NCBI RefSeq assembly: GCF_046097065.1
Contig: NZ_CP175563.1
Coordinates: forward strand, 1,860,001 to 1,924,000
Direction: 5' to 3'
DNA length: 64,000 nucleotides
From: Syntrophus buswellii
GTDB taxonomy: Bacteria > Desulfobacterota > Syntrophia > Syntrophales > Syntrophaceae
Under the pieces are notes generated by a model. That model did not search any database. It saw only the letters and a list, made by a program, of their open reading frames with translations, and was not told the origin of the DNA. Of the stretch, positions 9,235 through 18,123 are shown piece by piece (positions within the stretch are counted from its first letter, which is position 1; each line of letters starts with the position of its first letter). The position numbers were made by a program, and so were the translations under genes.

Positions 9235-9876
9235 TCAGAGGGCCTTTTTAACCGCTTCCACCGTGTCGGCGCTGTTGACGGATGCAAAGGTCTTGATCAG
9301 TCCTTCTTTCTCGTAGAATCCGATCAGGGGAGCCGTCTTTAAATTGTAGGTCTCCAGGCGATTGAGAATGGCCTCCTCTGTTTCATCGTCCCGCTGGATC
9401 GTCATGCTTCCGCATTTTTTGCACGTGCCGTCGGGCAGGGGGGGGTTGCTCTTGATGTTGTAGATTTCCTGGCAATCGGGATTGGAGCAGGTCCTCCGGG
9501 TCGTCAGACGGTCAAGGATCACGTCCCGCGGGACTTCCAGGTTGACGACGAAATCCAGACGGATGTGAAGCTTCTCAAGAAGCGACTTCAGGGCCTCGGC
9601 CTGGGGTATCGTGCGGGGAAAACCATCCAGGATGAACCCTTTTTCGCAGTCCGGCTGCTGAAGGCGGACCTCCATCATCTGCATGATGAGCCCATCGGGA
9701 ACCAGATCGCCCCGGTCCATGTACCCTTTTGCTTCCCGTCCCAGATCGGTGCCTTCCTTGACGGCTGCACGCAGGATATCCCCGGTGGAAATCTGAACGG
9801 ATCCGTCATAATCGGTCAACAGTTTGGCCACCGTTCCCTTGCCGGCCCCCGGCGCTCCCAAAAGAATGATCTTCAT
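9235..9876 (-). CDS. adk: adenylate kinase, zinc-LID type
   Basis: A 213-residue enzyme that interconverts ATP + AMP and 2 ADP. The P-loop is GAPGAGKGT (7-15), the AMP-binding region contains STGDILRAAV, and GFPRT lies near residue 85. The LID carries four cysteines (CSNPDC and CKKC), the zinc-binding long form common in Gram-positives and deltaproteobacteria. The ATG at 9876 has an excellent AAGGAGGT site. It is first in an operon with the helicase gene and divergent from the acetyltransferase gene at 10086. Confidence 0.97.
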   Translation of the reverse strand: MKIILLGAPGAGKGTVAKLLTDYDGSVQISTGDILRAAVKEGTDLGREAKGYMDRGDLVPDGLIMQMMEVRLQQPDCEKGFILDGFPRTIPQAEALKSLLEKLHIRLDFVVNLEVPRDVILDRLTTRRTCSNPDCQEIYNIKSNPPLPDGTCKKCGSMTIQRDDETEEAILNRLETYNLKTAPLIGFYEKEGLIKTFASVNSADTVEAVKKAL

Positions 9877-9994
9877 GTCGAAATAACCTCCTTCGTGTTT
9901 TAACGACGACCGTTAAGGTCGATCGCAGGGTTGGGACTATAGGAAAAAACCCGCGCAGGGTCAAGGAAATAGAGGTCCGCGGAGGCATTAATTC

Positions 9995-10024
9995 TTGACT
10001 TACCCGGCGGACCTTTTCTATAGT
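9995..10024 (+). promoter_or_regulatory. predicted sigma70 promoter for the GNAT operon
   Basis: TTGACT at 9995-10000 and TATAGT at 10019-10024, 18 bp apart, about 60 bp upstream of the ATG at 10086. Near-consensus hexamers in a divergent intergenic region. Confidence 0.6.
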
Positions 10025-10085
10025 TGCCGGACTATGGCTGAAAGGAACAGGCTGAATTCCCCGAATTCGCCTTAGCCCGGCTCTC

Positions 10086-10499
10086 ATGATTCGATATTCC
10101 TTCGTTGAAAATGCTGAAGCGGAGCTTTTAGATCAGGTCCTCGACCTGTACCGGATCGCCGGCTGGTGGCCCGAAGAGCCGAACCGGCTCCTGGCAGCCC
10201 GCATGATCTCGGGAAGCCATTTCTTTCTTGCCGCCATGGACGGTCAGCGCCTGGTGGGAATGGGCCGGGCTATCAGTGACCGCGCCAACGATGCCTACAT
10301 TCAGGACCTGACGGTGCATCCCGATTATCGTCATCGCAGGATCGGCACCTGCCTGGTCAAAATGCTCCTGGCCCGCCTTCAGGCAGAGGGCCTCTCCTGG
10401 ATCGGGCTGATCGCCGAACGGAATTCGTCTTCTTTTTATACCCCCTTCGGCTTTGAACCCATACCGGACTCAACCCCCATGCTATTCAAAAAATCATGA
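10086..10499 (+). CDS. GNAT-family N-acetyltransferase
   Basis: A 137-residue GNAT protein. The acetyl-CoA binding motif A is visible as LTVHPDYRHRRIGTCLVKML, with the R-x-x-G-x-G/A signature (RRIGTCL). The C-terminus has the NSSSFYTPFGFEPI turn typical of small N-acetyltransferases. The substrate is unknown. It starts the operon driven from the promoter at 9995 and overlaps the next gene by ATGA, indicating translational coupling. Confidence 0.88.
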   Translation: MIRYSFVENAEAELLDQVLDLYRIAGWWPEEPNRLLAARMISGSHFFLAAMDGQRLVGMGRAISDRANDAYIQDLTVHPDYRHRRIGTCLVKMLLARLQAEGLSWIGLIAERNSSSFYTPFGFEPIPDSTPMLFKKS

Positions 10500-11443
10500 T
10501 GTCATCGAAATCGTTCAAGCTGCTTTCCCTGGCGGATTTTCCTCGTCTGAAGCCGTTTTTTGAGTCCCTGAGGTTTCCCCTGGCGATTTATTCCCTGCCC
10601 TCCTTGATCGCCTGGAACAGCGAGGCCAATCCAACCTATTACCTCCTGGAGGAGGATCTTCTCCTCTTGAAAATGGGGGGGATGCTTCTCAGGGAGCCGG
10701 AACGCGATTGCCTGCTGCTGCCCCTTTCCCCCGCCCGGGACGTGACGCCGCCTGAACTGGAGGATATCGCCCGGCGCCATTGCATTCCCACGCTTTGCTT
10801 CGTTCCTGAAAATTATGTGGATCATTTCGGCGCTTCCACCGTGTTCGATCGGTTTTCCCTGACAGAACAGCCGGATTACAGCGATTACGTCTACAGGACA
10901 ACGGATCTTGTCGAGCTCAGGGGGAACCGTTACCGGTCAAAGCGGAACCATATCTCGAAATTCCGCAAGATGTACGTGGAAACGGGCCGGGCAGCCGTCG
11001 AAGCCCTCTCGGCCGCCAATATTCCCGATGCCCTCATTTTTCTGGAGCGCTGGTGCGCGGAGAACAATCGCTGCCATCCGGAAGAGAACCCCAATCTCGC
11101 CCTGGAAAGCCAAGCCAGCCGCATTCTGTTGGAGTACCTGGAATTCCTGGAGGCCCAGGGGATCGCCGTCCGGATTGACGGAGAGATCCTCGCCTTTGGA
11201 ATCGCCACGACCCTGACCGGTTCGATGAAGATTCTCAACGTTGAAAAGGCCGATGCGCACGTCAGGGGGCTTTACCAGTTTCTCGATCAGGAATGCGCCC
11301 GACATCTTTTTGGAGGGGTTGAGTTCATCAACAAGGAAAGTGACATGGGGGTCCCGGGACTTGCTTCCTCTAAAAAATCCTATGATCCGGTGAAACTGAT
11401 CCGGTCCTACGAAATGTCGCTGCGGAACAGAGCAGGAATCTGA
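10496..11443 (+). CDS. DUF2156 (lysylphosphatidylglycerol synthase C-terminal-like) protein
   Basis: A 315-residue soluble protein matching the DUF2156 fold, a double-GNAT-like domain found alone or at the C-terminus of MprF-type lysyl-phosphatidylglycerol synthases. Recognisable segments include GNRYRSKRNHISKFRK, FLERWCAENN and the end FINKESDMGVPGLASSKKSY. No transmembrane flippase part is present, so it may modify something other than lipid. ATG ATG allows a start at 10496 or 10499. It overlaps the upstream GNAT gene by four bases; the pairing of a GNAT and a DUF2156 gene suggests a joint aminoacyl- or acyl-transfer role (inference). Confidence 0.82.
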   Translation: MMSSKSFKLLSLADFPRLKPFFESLRFPLAIYSLPSLIAWNSEANPTYYLLEEDLLLLKMGGMLLREPERDCLLLPLSPARDVTPPELEDIARRHCIPTLCFVPENYVDHFGASTVFDRFSLTEQPDYSDYVYRTTDLVELRGNRYRSKRNHISKFRKMYVETGRAAVEALSAANIPDALIFLERWCAENNRCHPEENPNLALESQASRILLEYLEFLEAQGIAVRIDGEILAFGIATTLTGSMKILNVEKADAHVRGLYQFLDQECARHLFGGVEFINKESDMGVPGLASSKKSYDPVKLIRSYEMSLRNRAGI

Positions 11444-11474
11444 CTCGAACGGGCGGGTCTTAGGGGAGGAGCTC

Positions 11475-12815
11475 ATGAAACCTATCGGAACACGTCTTCT
11501 AAGGGGCGTCGAGTTTATCCGGCGCGATATTTGGAGAATACGAAGAATCCACCTTCCCCCGGGAAAATCCTTCTTTCTGAATCTCCTGAGGGTCCTGCTG
11601 CTCTCCGTTCGAGAATTTCTGGAGGACAAGTGCTACCTCCATGCGTCGGCCCTGACCTTTTATTCCCTGATCTCCATCGTCCCTGTTGCGGCCATGGCCT
11701 TCGGAATCGCCAAGGGGTTCGGATTCGAGAAGGTGCTGGAGGCTCAATTGCGGGAAAGACTGGCCGGCCATGAGGAAGTCCTCGCCAACGTCATTCAGTT
11801 TTCTCATTCTCTTCTGGAAAACACAAAGGGGGGATTGATCGCCGGGGTCGGCCTGCTTGTTCTCTTCTGGGCCGTCATCAAGATGCTCAAGCAGATTGAA
11901 GACTCCTTTAACGACATCTGGGGCATAAAAGAACGGCGGTCCATCAGCCGGATGTTCACCGATTATCTGGCCATCATGCTGATCGGCCCTGTCTTCGTTA
12001 TCCTTTCCAGCAGCATGACCCTGTTTATCACGACCCAGGTAACCCTGATTCTGGAGACGTTCCCGTTCCCCGGATTTTTAAGCCCCCTGGTCTTCGTGCT
12101 GCTGAAGCTTCTGCCCTTCGGTCTTCTGTGGAGCTTTTTCACCTTTCTCTACATCTTCATGCCGAACACAAAGGTCCGCTTTTCTTCAGGCCTGCCGGCA
12201 GGCATTTTGGCGGGCACACTGTTTCAAATGCTCCAGTGGGTCTATTTCTCCTTTCAGATCGGCGTCGTTCAATACAATGCCATCTACGGAAGCTTTGCCG
12301 TTTTTCCCCTCTTCCTGATCTGGCTTCAGCTCAGCTGGCTGATTGTCCTTTACGGGGCGGAACTATCCTTTGCCTGCCAGAATGTGGATACCTACGAATT
12401 CGAGTCCGACGCCCTTCAGGCAAGCCACCGTGTCAAAACCCTTCTCGCTCTTCTGATCGCCTCTTCCCTGGTAAAAAACTTTGCCGCGGGGGGGCCCCCT
12501 TTGACGGCGCCGGAGATCTCGCGACGGCTCGAAATTCCAATTCGCTTTGTTCACGGCATCCTTTTTGAACTGGCTCAGGGCCATATCGTCGTTTCCGTAT
12601 CGGGGGGCGATGCAGACGGGGAGGAGGCTTATCAGCCGGCTCTTGACATCAGAAGGCTGACGGTCCTATATGTCCTGGAGGCACTGGACCGCAGGGGTCT
12701 CAATACGCTCCCCTTCATCCATTCACCCGAATTTATGCGGTTGTCGGAAACCATGGAGCTCTTCGGTCAGACCCTTGAAAAGCTTCCGGCCAACAGGCTA
12801 TTGAAAGATGTATGA
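11475..12815 (+). CDS. YihY/BrkB family inner-membrane protein with C-terminal winged-helix-like domain
   Basis: A 446-residue protein with six hydrophobic helices matching the YihY/BrkB family (once misnamed RNase BN): AFGIAKGFG, LFWAVIKMLKQIEDSFNDIW, YAIYGSFAVFPLFLIWLQLSW-type segments. After about residue 315 a soluble extension resembles a winged helix (LTAPEISRRLEIPIRFV), a common arrangement in long family members. A GGGGAGGAG site precedes the ATG. It overlaps the next gene by ATGA. Function unproven; possibly envelope transport. Confidence 0.9.
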   Translation: MKPIGTRLLRGVEFIRRDIWRIRRIHLPPGKSFFLNLLRVLLLSVREFLEDKCYLHASALTFYSLISIVPVAAMAFGIAKGFGFEKVLEAQLRERLAGHEEVLANVIQFSHSLLENTKGGLIAGVGLLVLFWAVIKMLKQIEDSFNDIWGIKERRSISRMFTDYLAIMLIGPVFVILSSSMTLFITTQVTLILETFPFPGFLSPLVFVLLKLLPFGLLWSFFTFLYIFMPNTKVRFSSGLPAGILAGTLFQMLQWVYFSFQIGVVQYNAIYGSFAVFPLFLIWLQLSWLIVLYGAELSFACQNVDTYEFESDALQASHRVKTLLALLIASSLVKNFAAGGPPLTAPEISRRLEIPIRFVHGILFELAQGHIVVSVSGGDADGEEAYQPALDIRRLTVLYVLEALDRRGLNTLPFIHSPEFMRLSETMELFGQTLEKLPANRLLKDV

Positions 12816-13951
12816 TTTTCCGATCTCGTACCGAGGATTCCAGAAATGATGGGACATTTGGATTGCCCGCTTTCCAGGGAGTCGGCCGTCGCCTTTCCCG
12901 GCGCGGGGGCCCCTTGAAAGCAGCCTTTGTAGTGCGTTTTCTCAGCTTGATCTATGGGCTGATCCTGGCCGCCATCTCTTTTCTGAACTGGAAAGGTCCG
13001 GACTTCTTCTGGCTTGGCGCCTTGAATCTGTATCTTCCCCAGGTCTTCTGGACAGTTCCGGGAATCCTGCTGACCCTGTTGAGCTTGAAGGTCGACCGCT
13101 CATGGAGATGGATTCCGATTCTGTGCATCCTCTGGGTCCTTGGCCCCATCATGGGGTTCTGCTGGTCGCCGGACCGCCCCGAGCCGGCACCGGGGGACGC
13201 GACGTTGAGGATCATGACCTGGAACATCAAGTACAAGGCTCCAAAGAGCACCATTCTTCTTGACGAGATTACCCGCTGCAGCCCGGATGTCGTCCTCTTT
13301 CAGGACGCGTACCGTTCTCTGCGGGGGCCGCTGGGGAACTACTTCCGCAAATGGCACGTTTATACCTCGGAACAGTACGTTATTGCCAGCAGGCATCCCC
13401 TGTCCCACCTGGAGGTGATCGAGCTTCCCCTTGCCGGAAGGGGAAAGCAGCAGTTCCTTCGCTGCCGCGTTTATCTCGGCCCCCGGGTTGTATCCCTGTA
13501 CAACATCCATTTTGTGACGCCCAGGCAGAGTCTCAATGCCATCAAGGCAACGAGGAAACGAATAGGAGACCTGCCCGAAGCCGGTTCAACCCTGGTCCGC
13601 AACGCAAAGATCCGCACCGCCCAGGCCGAAGCGGTGGCGAAATACCTCCGGGACGAACCGGGACCGGTCATCCTGGCCGGCGACCTGAACGCGCCTGATC
13701 CGTCCCGCGTCTGCGCGACGCTCCGGGAAGCCGGCCTGCACGATGCCTTTGCCGAAGGGGGAAAGGGTTACGGCTATACCTACGGACACTTCCTGCTGAA
13801 GGACAGATACCCCTGGCTTCGCGTCTCATGGATGCGGATCGATCACATCATGGCCAGTTCCGGTTTCACAGCGCGGCGCTGCTGGACCGGAACCGGAAGG
13901 GCATCCGACCATCGTCCGGTTATCGCCGATCTGATCTTGAAAAGCCTCTGA
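12812..13951 (+). CDS. membrane-anchored endonuclease/exonuclease/phosphatase family protein
   Basis: A 379-residue protein with about three N-terminal hydrophobic helices (residues 45-130) followed by an EEP domain. Motifs: MTWNIKYKAP, DVVLFQDAY (metal-binding position usually Glu, here Gln), YNIHFVTP, AGDLNAPD (catalytic D-x-N) and the final ASDHRPVIADL (catalytic SDH). The Q in place of E at the first metal ligand is notable. Start overlaps the upstream stop (ATGA). The activity is probably a phosphodiesterase or phosphatase facing the periplasm (inference). Confidence 0.85.
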   Translation: MIFRSRTEDSRNDGTFGLPAFQGVGRRLSRRGGPLKAAFVVRFLSLIYGLILAAISFLNWKGPDFFWLGALNLYLPQVFWTVPGILLTLLSLKVDRSWRWIPILCILWVLGPIMGFCWSPDRPEPAPGDATLRIMTWNIKYKAPKSTILLDEITRCSPDVVLFQDAYRSLRGPLGNYFRKWHVYTSEQYVIASRHPLSHLEVIELPLAGRGKQQFLRCRVYLGPRVVSLYNIHFVTPRQSLNAIKATRKRIGDLPEAGSTLVRNAKIRTAQAEAVAKYLRDEPGPVILAGDLNAPDPSRVCATLREAGLHDAFAEGGKGYGYTYGHFLLKDRYPWLRVSWMRIDHIMASSGFTARRCWTGTGRASDHRPVIADLILKSL

Positions 13952-14034
13952 TTCGTTTCAGGAATGTGCCCCCTTTCAATACCCGTCTGCCCTTGCCCGC
14001 CGGGGATCGAAGGCTCTGCGTCTCCTTTTGAGCC

Positions 14035-15348
14035 TCAGCCGGAAACCGACGGCTTCCCACCAAAAACCCTCTGGAAAATGAAGTCCACATGCTTCAGGAA
14101 GTTTTCAATACGGAAGACATCCTTCAATTCCCCTTCCGAAAGGTACGAACGGACCTCATCGTCCTGCATCAGCAGCTGCTGAAAGGAAATCCCTTCCTGC
14201 CAGGCCTTCATCGCGTTCTTCTGGACGAGGGCGTAGCCCTGTTCACGGCTCATTCCTTTATCAATGAGGAAAAGAAGGACCATCTGGGAAAAAATCACGC
14301 CATGGGTCCTGTTCAGGTTGTCAAGCATCCGTTCCGGATAGACGACCAGCTTATCCACCAGACCCGTAAAGCGTCCCAGCATGAAGTCCATCAGGATGGT
14401 GGCATCGGGGCCGATCACCCTCTCCACGGAGGAATGGCTGATGTCGCGTTCATGCCACAGAGGGATATCTTCAAGGGCCGCCAGCGAATAGGAGCGCATC
14501 AGACGCGCCAGACCGGAGAGATTCTCCGAAAGGACGGGATTACGCTTATGGGGCATCGCCGAGGAGCCTTTTTGACCCGGCGAAAAATACTCTTCGGCCT
14601 CCCGCACCTCTGTCCTCTGAAGCAAACGAATCTCCTGGGAATATTTGTCTATGGAGGAGGCAATGATGGCCAGGACCGCGAAGAATTCGGCATGCCGGTC
14701 GCGCTGCACAATCTGTGAAGAGATGGGAGCCGGTGTCAGCCCGAGGCGACGGCATACATAAGCCTCCACCTCGGGATCGATAAAAGAGAAGGTTCCTACG
14801 GCCCCGGATATCTTGCCGGCACTGACCGCTTCCCTGGCTCGAACAAGACGTTCCCGGTTGCGGATCATTTCCGCATACCAGAGCGCCATTTTGAGGCCGA
14901 AGGTAATCGGCTCGGCGTGTATGCCGTGCGAACGGCCGATCATGACGGTGTCCTTATGCTGGAAGGCCTTCCTCTTGAGAGTCTCCAGGAGCTGATCCAT
15001 ATCTTCGATCAGGATATCCGAGGCCTGCTTCAGCAAAACGGCAAAAGAGGTGTCCAGGACGTCGGACGAGGTCATTCCCATGTGAATAAACCGGCCATCC
15101 TCCCCGACTTTTTCCGTCACGGAGGTCAAAAAGGCGATCACGTCATGCTTCGTTGTTTTCTCGATCTCGTCAATTCTGTCACTATCAAAAGCGGCCCTGC
15201 TCTTGATATGTTCAAGAGAGTCCGGGGGGATCAGGCCCAGTTGAGACATGGCTTCGCAGGCGAGAATTTCAATATCCAGCCAGGTCTGGTACCTGTTTTC
15301 CGGTGTCCAGATGGCAGTCATTCGATCTCTGGAATATCGCGGGATCAA
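14035..15348 (-). CDS. purB: adenylosuccinate lyase
   Basis: A 437-residue enzyme of purine synthesis that splits SAICAR and adenylosuccinate, releasing fumarate. The fumarase/aspartase superfamily signature SSAMPHKRNP is present (about residues 262-271), as are TSSDVLDT and RSHGIHAEP. The start codon is TTG at 15348, eight bases after AAGGAG; this gives the conserved N-terminus IPRYSRDRM. An internal ATG at 15321 would delete it. It converges on the EEP gene. Confidence 0.97.
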   Translation of the reverse strand: MIPRYSRDRMTAIWTPENRYQTWLDIEILACEAMSQLGLIPPDSLEHIKSRAAFDSDRIDEIEKTTKHDVIAFLTSVTEKVGEDGRFIHMGMTSSDVLDTSFAVLLKQASDILIEDMDQLLETLKRKAFQHKDTVMIGRSHGIHAEPITFGLKMALWYAEMIRNRERLVRAREAVSAGKISGAVGTFSFIDPEVEAYVCRRLGLTPAPISSQIVQRDRHAEFFAVLAIIASSIDKYSQEIRLLQRTEVREAEEYFSPGQKGSSAMPHKRNPVLSENLSGLARLMRSYSLAALEDIPLWHERDISHSSVERVIGPDATILMDFMLGRFTGLVDKLVVYPERMLDNLNRTHGVIFSQMVLLFLIDKGMSREQGYALVQKNAMKAWQEGISFQQLLMQDDEVRSYLSEGELKDVFRIENFLKHVDFIFQRVFGGKPSVSG

Positions 15349-15569
15349 TATGCTTCTCCTTGTCTTTATTTTTTTATGTAAACAAAATTTCGGTCCCTCT
15401 CATAAACTAAAATAATCCAAAAAGGAATTAAAAAACTATCCATCCCCAAATAAATATATTATAGGAACGGCTCTTTGCGAATAATAAATGACGGGGTTTG
15501 CACTTTACAATCCGCCCATCCGCCTATTTAGAACATGACGGTTAACAAAATCGGTTTCCCCTCGATGCG
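15349..15569. other. AT-rich divergent promoter region
   Basis: An A+T-rich stretch between purB (minus) and the small membrane protein gene (plus). Contains candidate -10-like AT runs, but no hexamer pair is good enough to assign. Confidence 0.3.
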
Positions 15570-15833
15570 ATGAAAAAAACGCTTCTAAAAAAATTTCTCC
15601 GGCATTCCCTGGGATGGTCCTTTATCCTGCTTGGAATTCTGGGCTGCTTTCTTCCGATTCTGCAGGGGGTCCTCTTTCTCTTTGTCGGCTCGCTCATCCT
15701 TGCGCCTGAAGTCCCTTTTTTTCATCGCCAGCTCGGCAGATTCCGCACACGCCACCCCCGGATTTTTTTTAACGCCCGTCTGCTCATTCGCCGCGTTAAA
15801 CGGTTCTTCCACCGGCGCCGCCTGCCGCTGTAG
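15570..15833 (+). CDS. small two-helix membrane protein (PGPGW-like)
   Basis: An 87-residue protein with a basic N-terminus, a hydrophobic hairpin (GWSFILLGILGCFLPILQG and VLFLFVGSLILAPE) and a very basic C-terminal tail. The pattern resembles the PGPGW/DUF454 small membrane protein families, although the exact PGPGW motif is replaced by PILQG. No strong ribosome binding site. Function unknown. Confidence 0.65.
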   Translation: MKKTLLKKFLRHSLGWSFILLGILGCFLPILQGVLFLFVGSLILAPEVPFFHRQLGRFRTRHPRIFFNARLLIRRVKRFFHRRRLPL

Positions 15834-16025
15834 CCATGTAACTCTGAAGGATCGCGGCCGGAAATGAGCGCCGTATCCCAGCAGTGGATGGACATTCGAA
15901 ATCCCTCAGCCGTTATGAGAACTTGGAATAAGGGTTGAATTTTGTTGCATCCGCCGGATGAAGATGTTAGGAGCGTGGTGTATGTTGAATTGCAATGCGA
16001 TGACCATCAGGTGGAGGTTCATTCC

Positions 16026-17729
16026 ATGAAAAAGATTTTGCAACTGCTGGTACTTGTTTTCTTGACAGCCATGGCCTTGCCGCTCGGGGCGAAGGATAGA
16101 GCGACGGTGGCCGTCGTGCCCTTCACTGTCCACAGCGCCGATAACATCGACTATGTGAGGCAGGGCATCTCGGATATGCTGGCGTCCCGCATCGCTGCCG
16201 ATGGAAAAATCACCGTACTGGGCAAAGAGCTGATCCATGAAGCCATCAAGGACAAAGCCGGGAAGGACCTGACCTTGGCAGATGTGGCCGCCCTGGGGAA
16301 AAAATTGAACGCCGATTATGTCGTCTCGGGAAGCATCACAAAAATCGGAAACAGTCTGAGCATCGACGGAAAGCTGGTTGATAGCGCCACCTCCAGATCC
16401 TCTGTTGGAATCTTCGCCCAGACACAGGGCATGGATGAAGTCATTCCCAGGATTAACGATTTCGCCCAGCGCATTGTGCAGCAGATTTCAGGGGCCGCGC
16501 CTTCAGGCTTCTCCCCTCCCGCCGTTTCGGCCCCTGCGCCGCCGACCTCGCCTGCCGCCCCTGCCAAGCAGCTCCGCAGTGACCGTGAGTCCGGGATTGT
16601 CAGCGGCATGAAAAGCAGCCGGAAGGGAACCTTCACCTCCATCATCAACCCCGATTTCATCGAAGGTGCCCAACCTCTGGATCGAAAGGGATTCTGGATC
16701 AGCCAGAAGTACCCCGTTGAATTTCGAGGAATTTCCATTGGAGACGTAAACGGCGATAAACTGCAGGAGGTCGCTGTCGTTGATCGCAGCAACCTCTATA
16801 TCTACCAGAAGAAAGACAAGGATTTCAATCTTCTCCATAAGATTCCAGGATCCATCCAGGACAGCTACATCGCGGTAGACGTGGCGGACATCAATCAGAA
16901 CGGAGTTGCGGAAATTTTTGTGACCAGCGTCAAGGAAAAGCAGCTCAACAGCTTTGTCGTTGAATGGAAAGAGGGGAAATATCAGGTCATAGCCAAAGAT
17001 CTGAGGCTGTTTTTAAGGGTGATCGAGCCTTCCGTCTCCTCCCCTCAACTCCTCGGTCAAGCCTGGGGCCTGGATGGAACGTTCAATACGCCCATCCATG
17101 ACATCATCTGGGACGGGACCCAGTACAAACCGGGAAACAGGATGAAAATTCCCCAGGGCTTATCGGTGTATGGATTGACCCTGGATGATCTGGGGATGGG
17201 TGGGGGTGAAAAAATCATTGCCCTTGACGACTACGACTATATCCGGATCTATCAGCAAACGGAAAAGCCGCTGTCAAAACTCAACGTTTTCGGAGGAAGC
17301 GACGAGCTGCTGTGGAAGAGCGACGATGTCTTCGGTGGAAGCAACACCTACGTCGAGGACATCAACAACCCGAATCCCCTGGATGACGTGAAACGGACCT
17401 ACATCAACCTGCGGATCCTGACCTACGACATCAACAAGGATGGGAAAAAGGAGATTATCCTGGTCAAAAATCTCTCTTCGGTCGGCCGGGTTTTGCAAAA
17501 CATGAAGCTTTTCACCTCCAGTGAAGTCTACAACCTGGAATGGGACGGTCTCGGTCTTCTTGAAAACTGGAGAACGAGAAAGATCAACGGGTATGTGTGT
17601 GACTACGCCTTCAAGGATATCGACAATGACGGCCAGAACGAGATTGTTCTAGCCATGGTTTTATCCACGGGGGTTTCCGTTCAAAATCGAAGCGCCCTGG
17701 TCGCCTATAAATTATCAACCCCGCAATAA
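16026..17729 (+). CDS. exported VCBS/FG-GAP-repeat protein with TolB-N/CsgG-like N-terminal domain
   Basis: A 567-residue secreted protein. The start at 16026 is preceded by GGAGG and gives a clean Sec signal peptide (MKKILQLLVLVFLTAMA). Residues about 27-150 form an ABD/TolB-N-like domain (VAVVPFTVHSADNIDYV, DYVVSGSITKIG). A Pro/Ala linker follows. The C-terminal 400 residues hold calcium-loop FG-GAP/VCBS repeats: GDVNGDKLQEVAV (about 239), DINQNGVAEIFV (286), DINKDGKKEIIL (468) and DIDNDGQNEIVL (531), pointing to a beta-propeller. It probably acts in the periplasm or outer membrane; role unknown. Confidence 0.82.
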   Translation: MKKILQLLVLVFLTAMALPLGAKDRATVAVVPFTVHSADNIDYVRQGISDMLASRIAADGKITVLGKELIHEAIKDKAGKDLTLADVAALGKKLNADYVVSGSITKIGNSLSIDGKLVDSATSRSSVGIFAQTQGMDEVIPRINDFAQRIVQQISGAAPSGFSPPAVSAPAPPTSPAAPAKQLRSDRESGIVSGMKSSRKGTFTSIINPDFIEGAQPLDRKGFWISQKYPVEFRGISIGDVNGDKLQEVAVVDRSNLYIYQKKDKDFNLLHKIPGSIQDSYIAVDVADINQNGVAEIFVTSVKEKQLNSFVVEWKEGKYQVIAKDLRLFLRVIEPSVSSPQLLGQAWGLDGTFNTPIHDIIWDGTQYKPGNRMKIPQGLSVYGLTLDDLGMGGGEKIIALDDYDYIRIYQQTEKPLSKLNVFGGSDELLWKSDDVFGGSNTYVEDINNPNPLDDVKRTYINLRILTYDINKDGKKEIILVKNLSSVGRVLQNMKLFTSSEVYNLEWDGLGLLENWRTRKINGYVCDYAFKDIDNDGQNEIVLAMVLSTGVSVQNRSALVAYKLSTPQ

Positions 17730-17811
17730 GGGGGTTGACAACGGCAAACAGGTAGTATATGGAGGTTCTTCCCAAAGCATAACGGCACAATACAGTCGAG
17801 AGATCATTTTT

Positions 17812-17840
17812 TTGAGAGGATATCCGCAGAGTATTTTATA
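17812..17840 (+). promoter_or_regulatory. possible promoter for tRNA-Met
   Basis: TTGAGA at 17812-17817 and TTTATA at 17835-17840 with 17 bp spacing, 23 bp before the mature tRNA end. An alternative TTGACA lies at 17735-17740. Confidence 0.35.
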
Positions 17841-17863
17841 AGCGGTTCCTTAAGAGAGTACGA

Positions 17864-17940
17864 GGCGGTGTAGCTCAGGTGGTCAGAGCATGCGGCTCAT
17901 ATCCGCAGTGTCCGGGGTCCGAATCCCTGCACCGCCACCA
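17864..17940 (+). tRNA. tRNA-Met(CAT), elongator type
   Basis: A complete cloverleaf with CCA encoded. Acceptor GGCGGTG/CACCGCC is fully paired, so it is not an initiator. The anticodon stem TGCGG/CCGCA encloses CTCATAT (anticodon CAT). tRNA-Ile2 (lysidine-modified CAT) cannot be excluded. Oddity: the T loop is TCCGAAT, with C where the nearly invariant U55 (pseudouridine 55) is expected. Confidence 0.9.
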
Positions 17941-17950
17941 AAACAAAAAA

Positions 17951-17976
17951 ACCCGGTCGGAAAACCGGGTTTTTTT
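17951..17976 (+). terminator. Rho-independent terminator after tRNA-Met
   Basis: ACCCGGT (17951-17957) pairs with ACCGGGT (17964-17970), followed by a run of T to 17976. A-rich on the other side, so it may work in both directions. Confidence 0.85.
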
Positions 17977-18123
17977 ATGATCCATATCCTTTCCGGATCA
18001 TAGACGCTCAACAAGACAAGACAGGACCGCCGCAGTCGTCAACAGCCCTGCATCGCCGGGGGCGTGCAGGTCGTCTGCCGGACAGAGCGCCTTTTTCAAG
18101 ATCCCCCACATCACGGAAACAAC

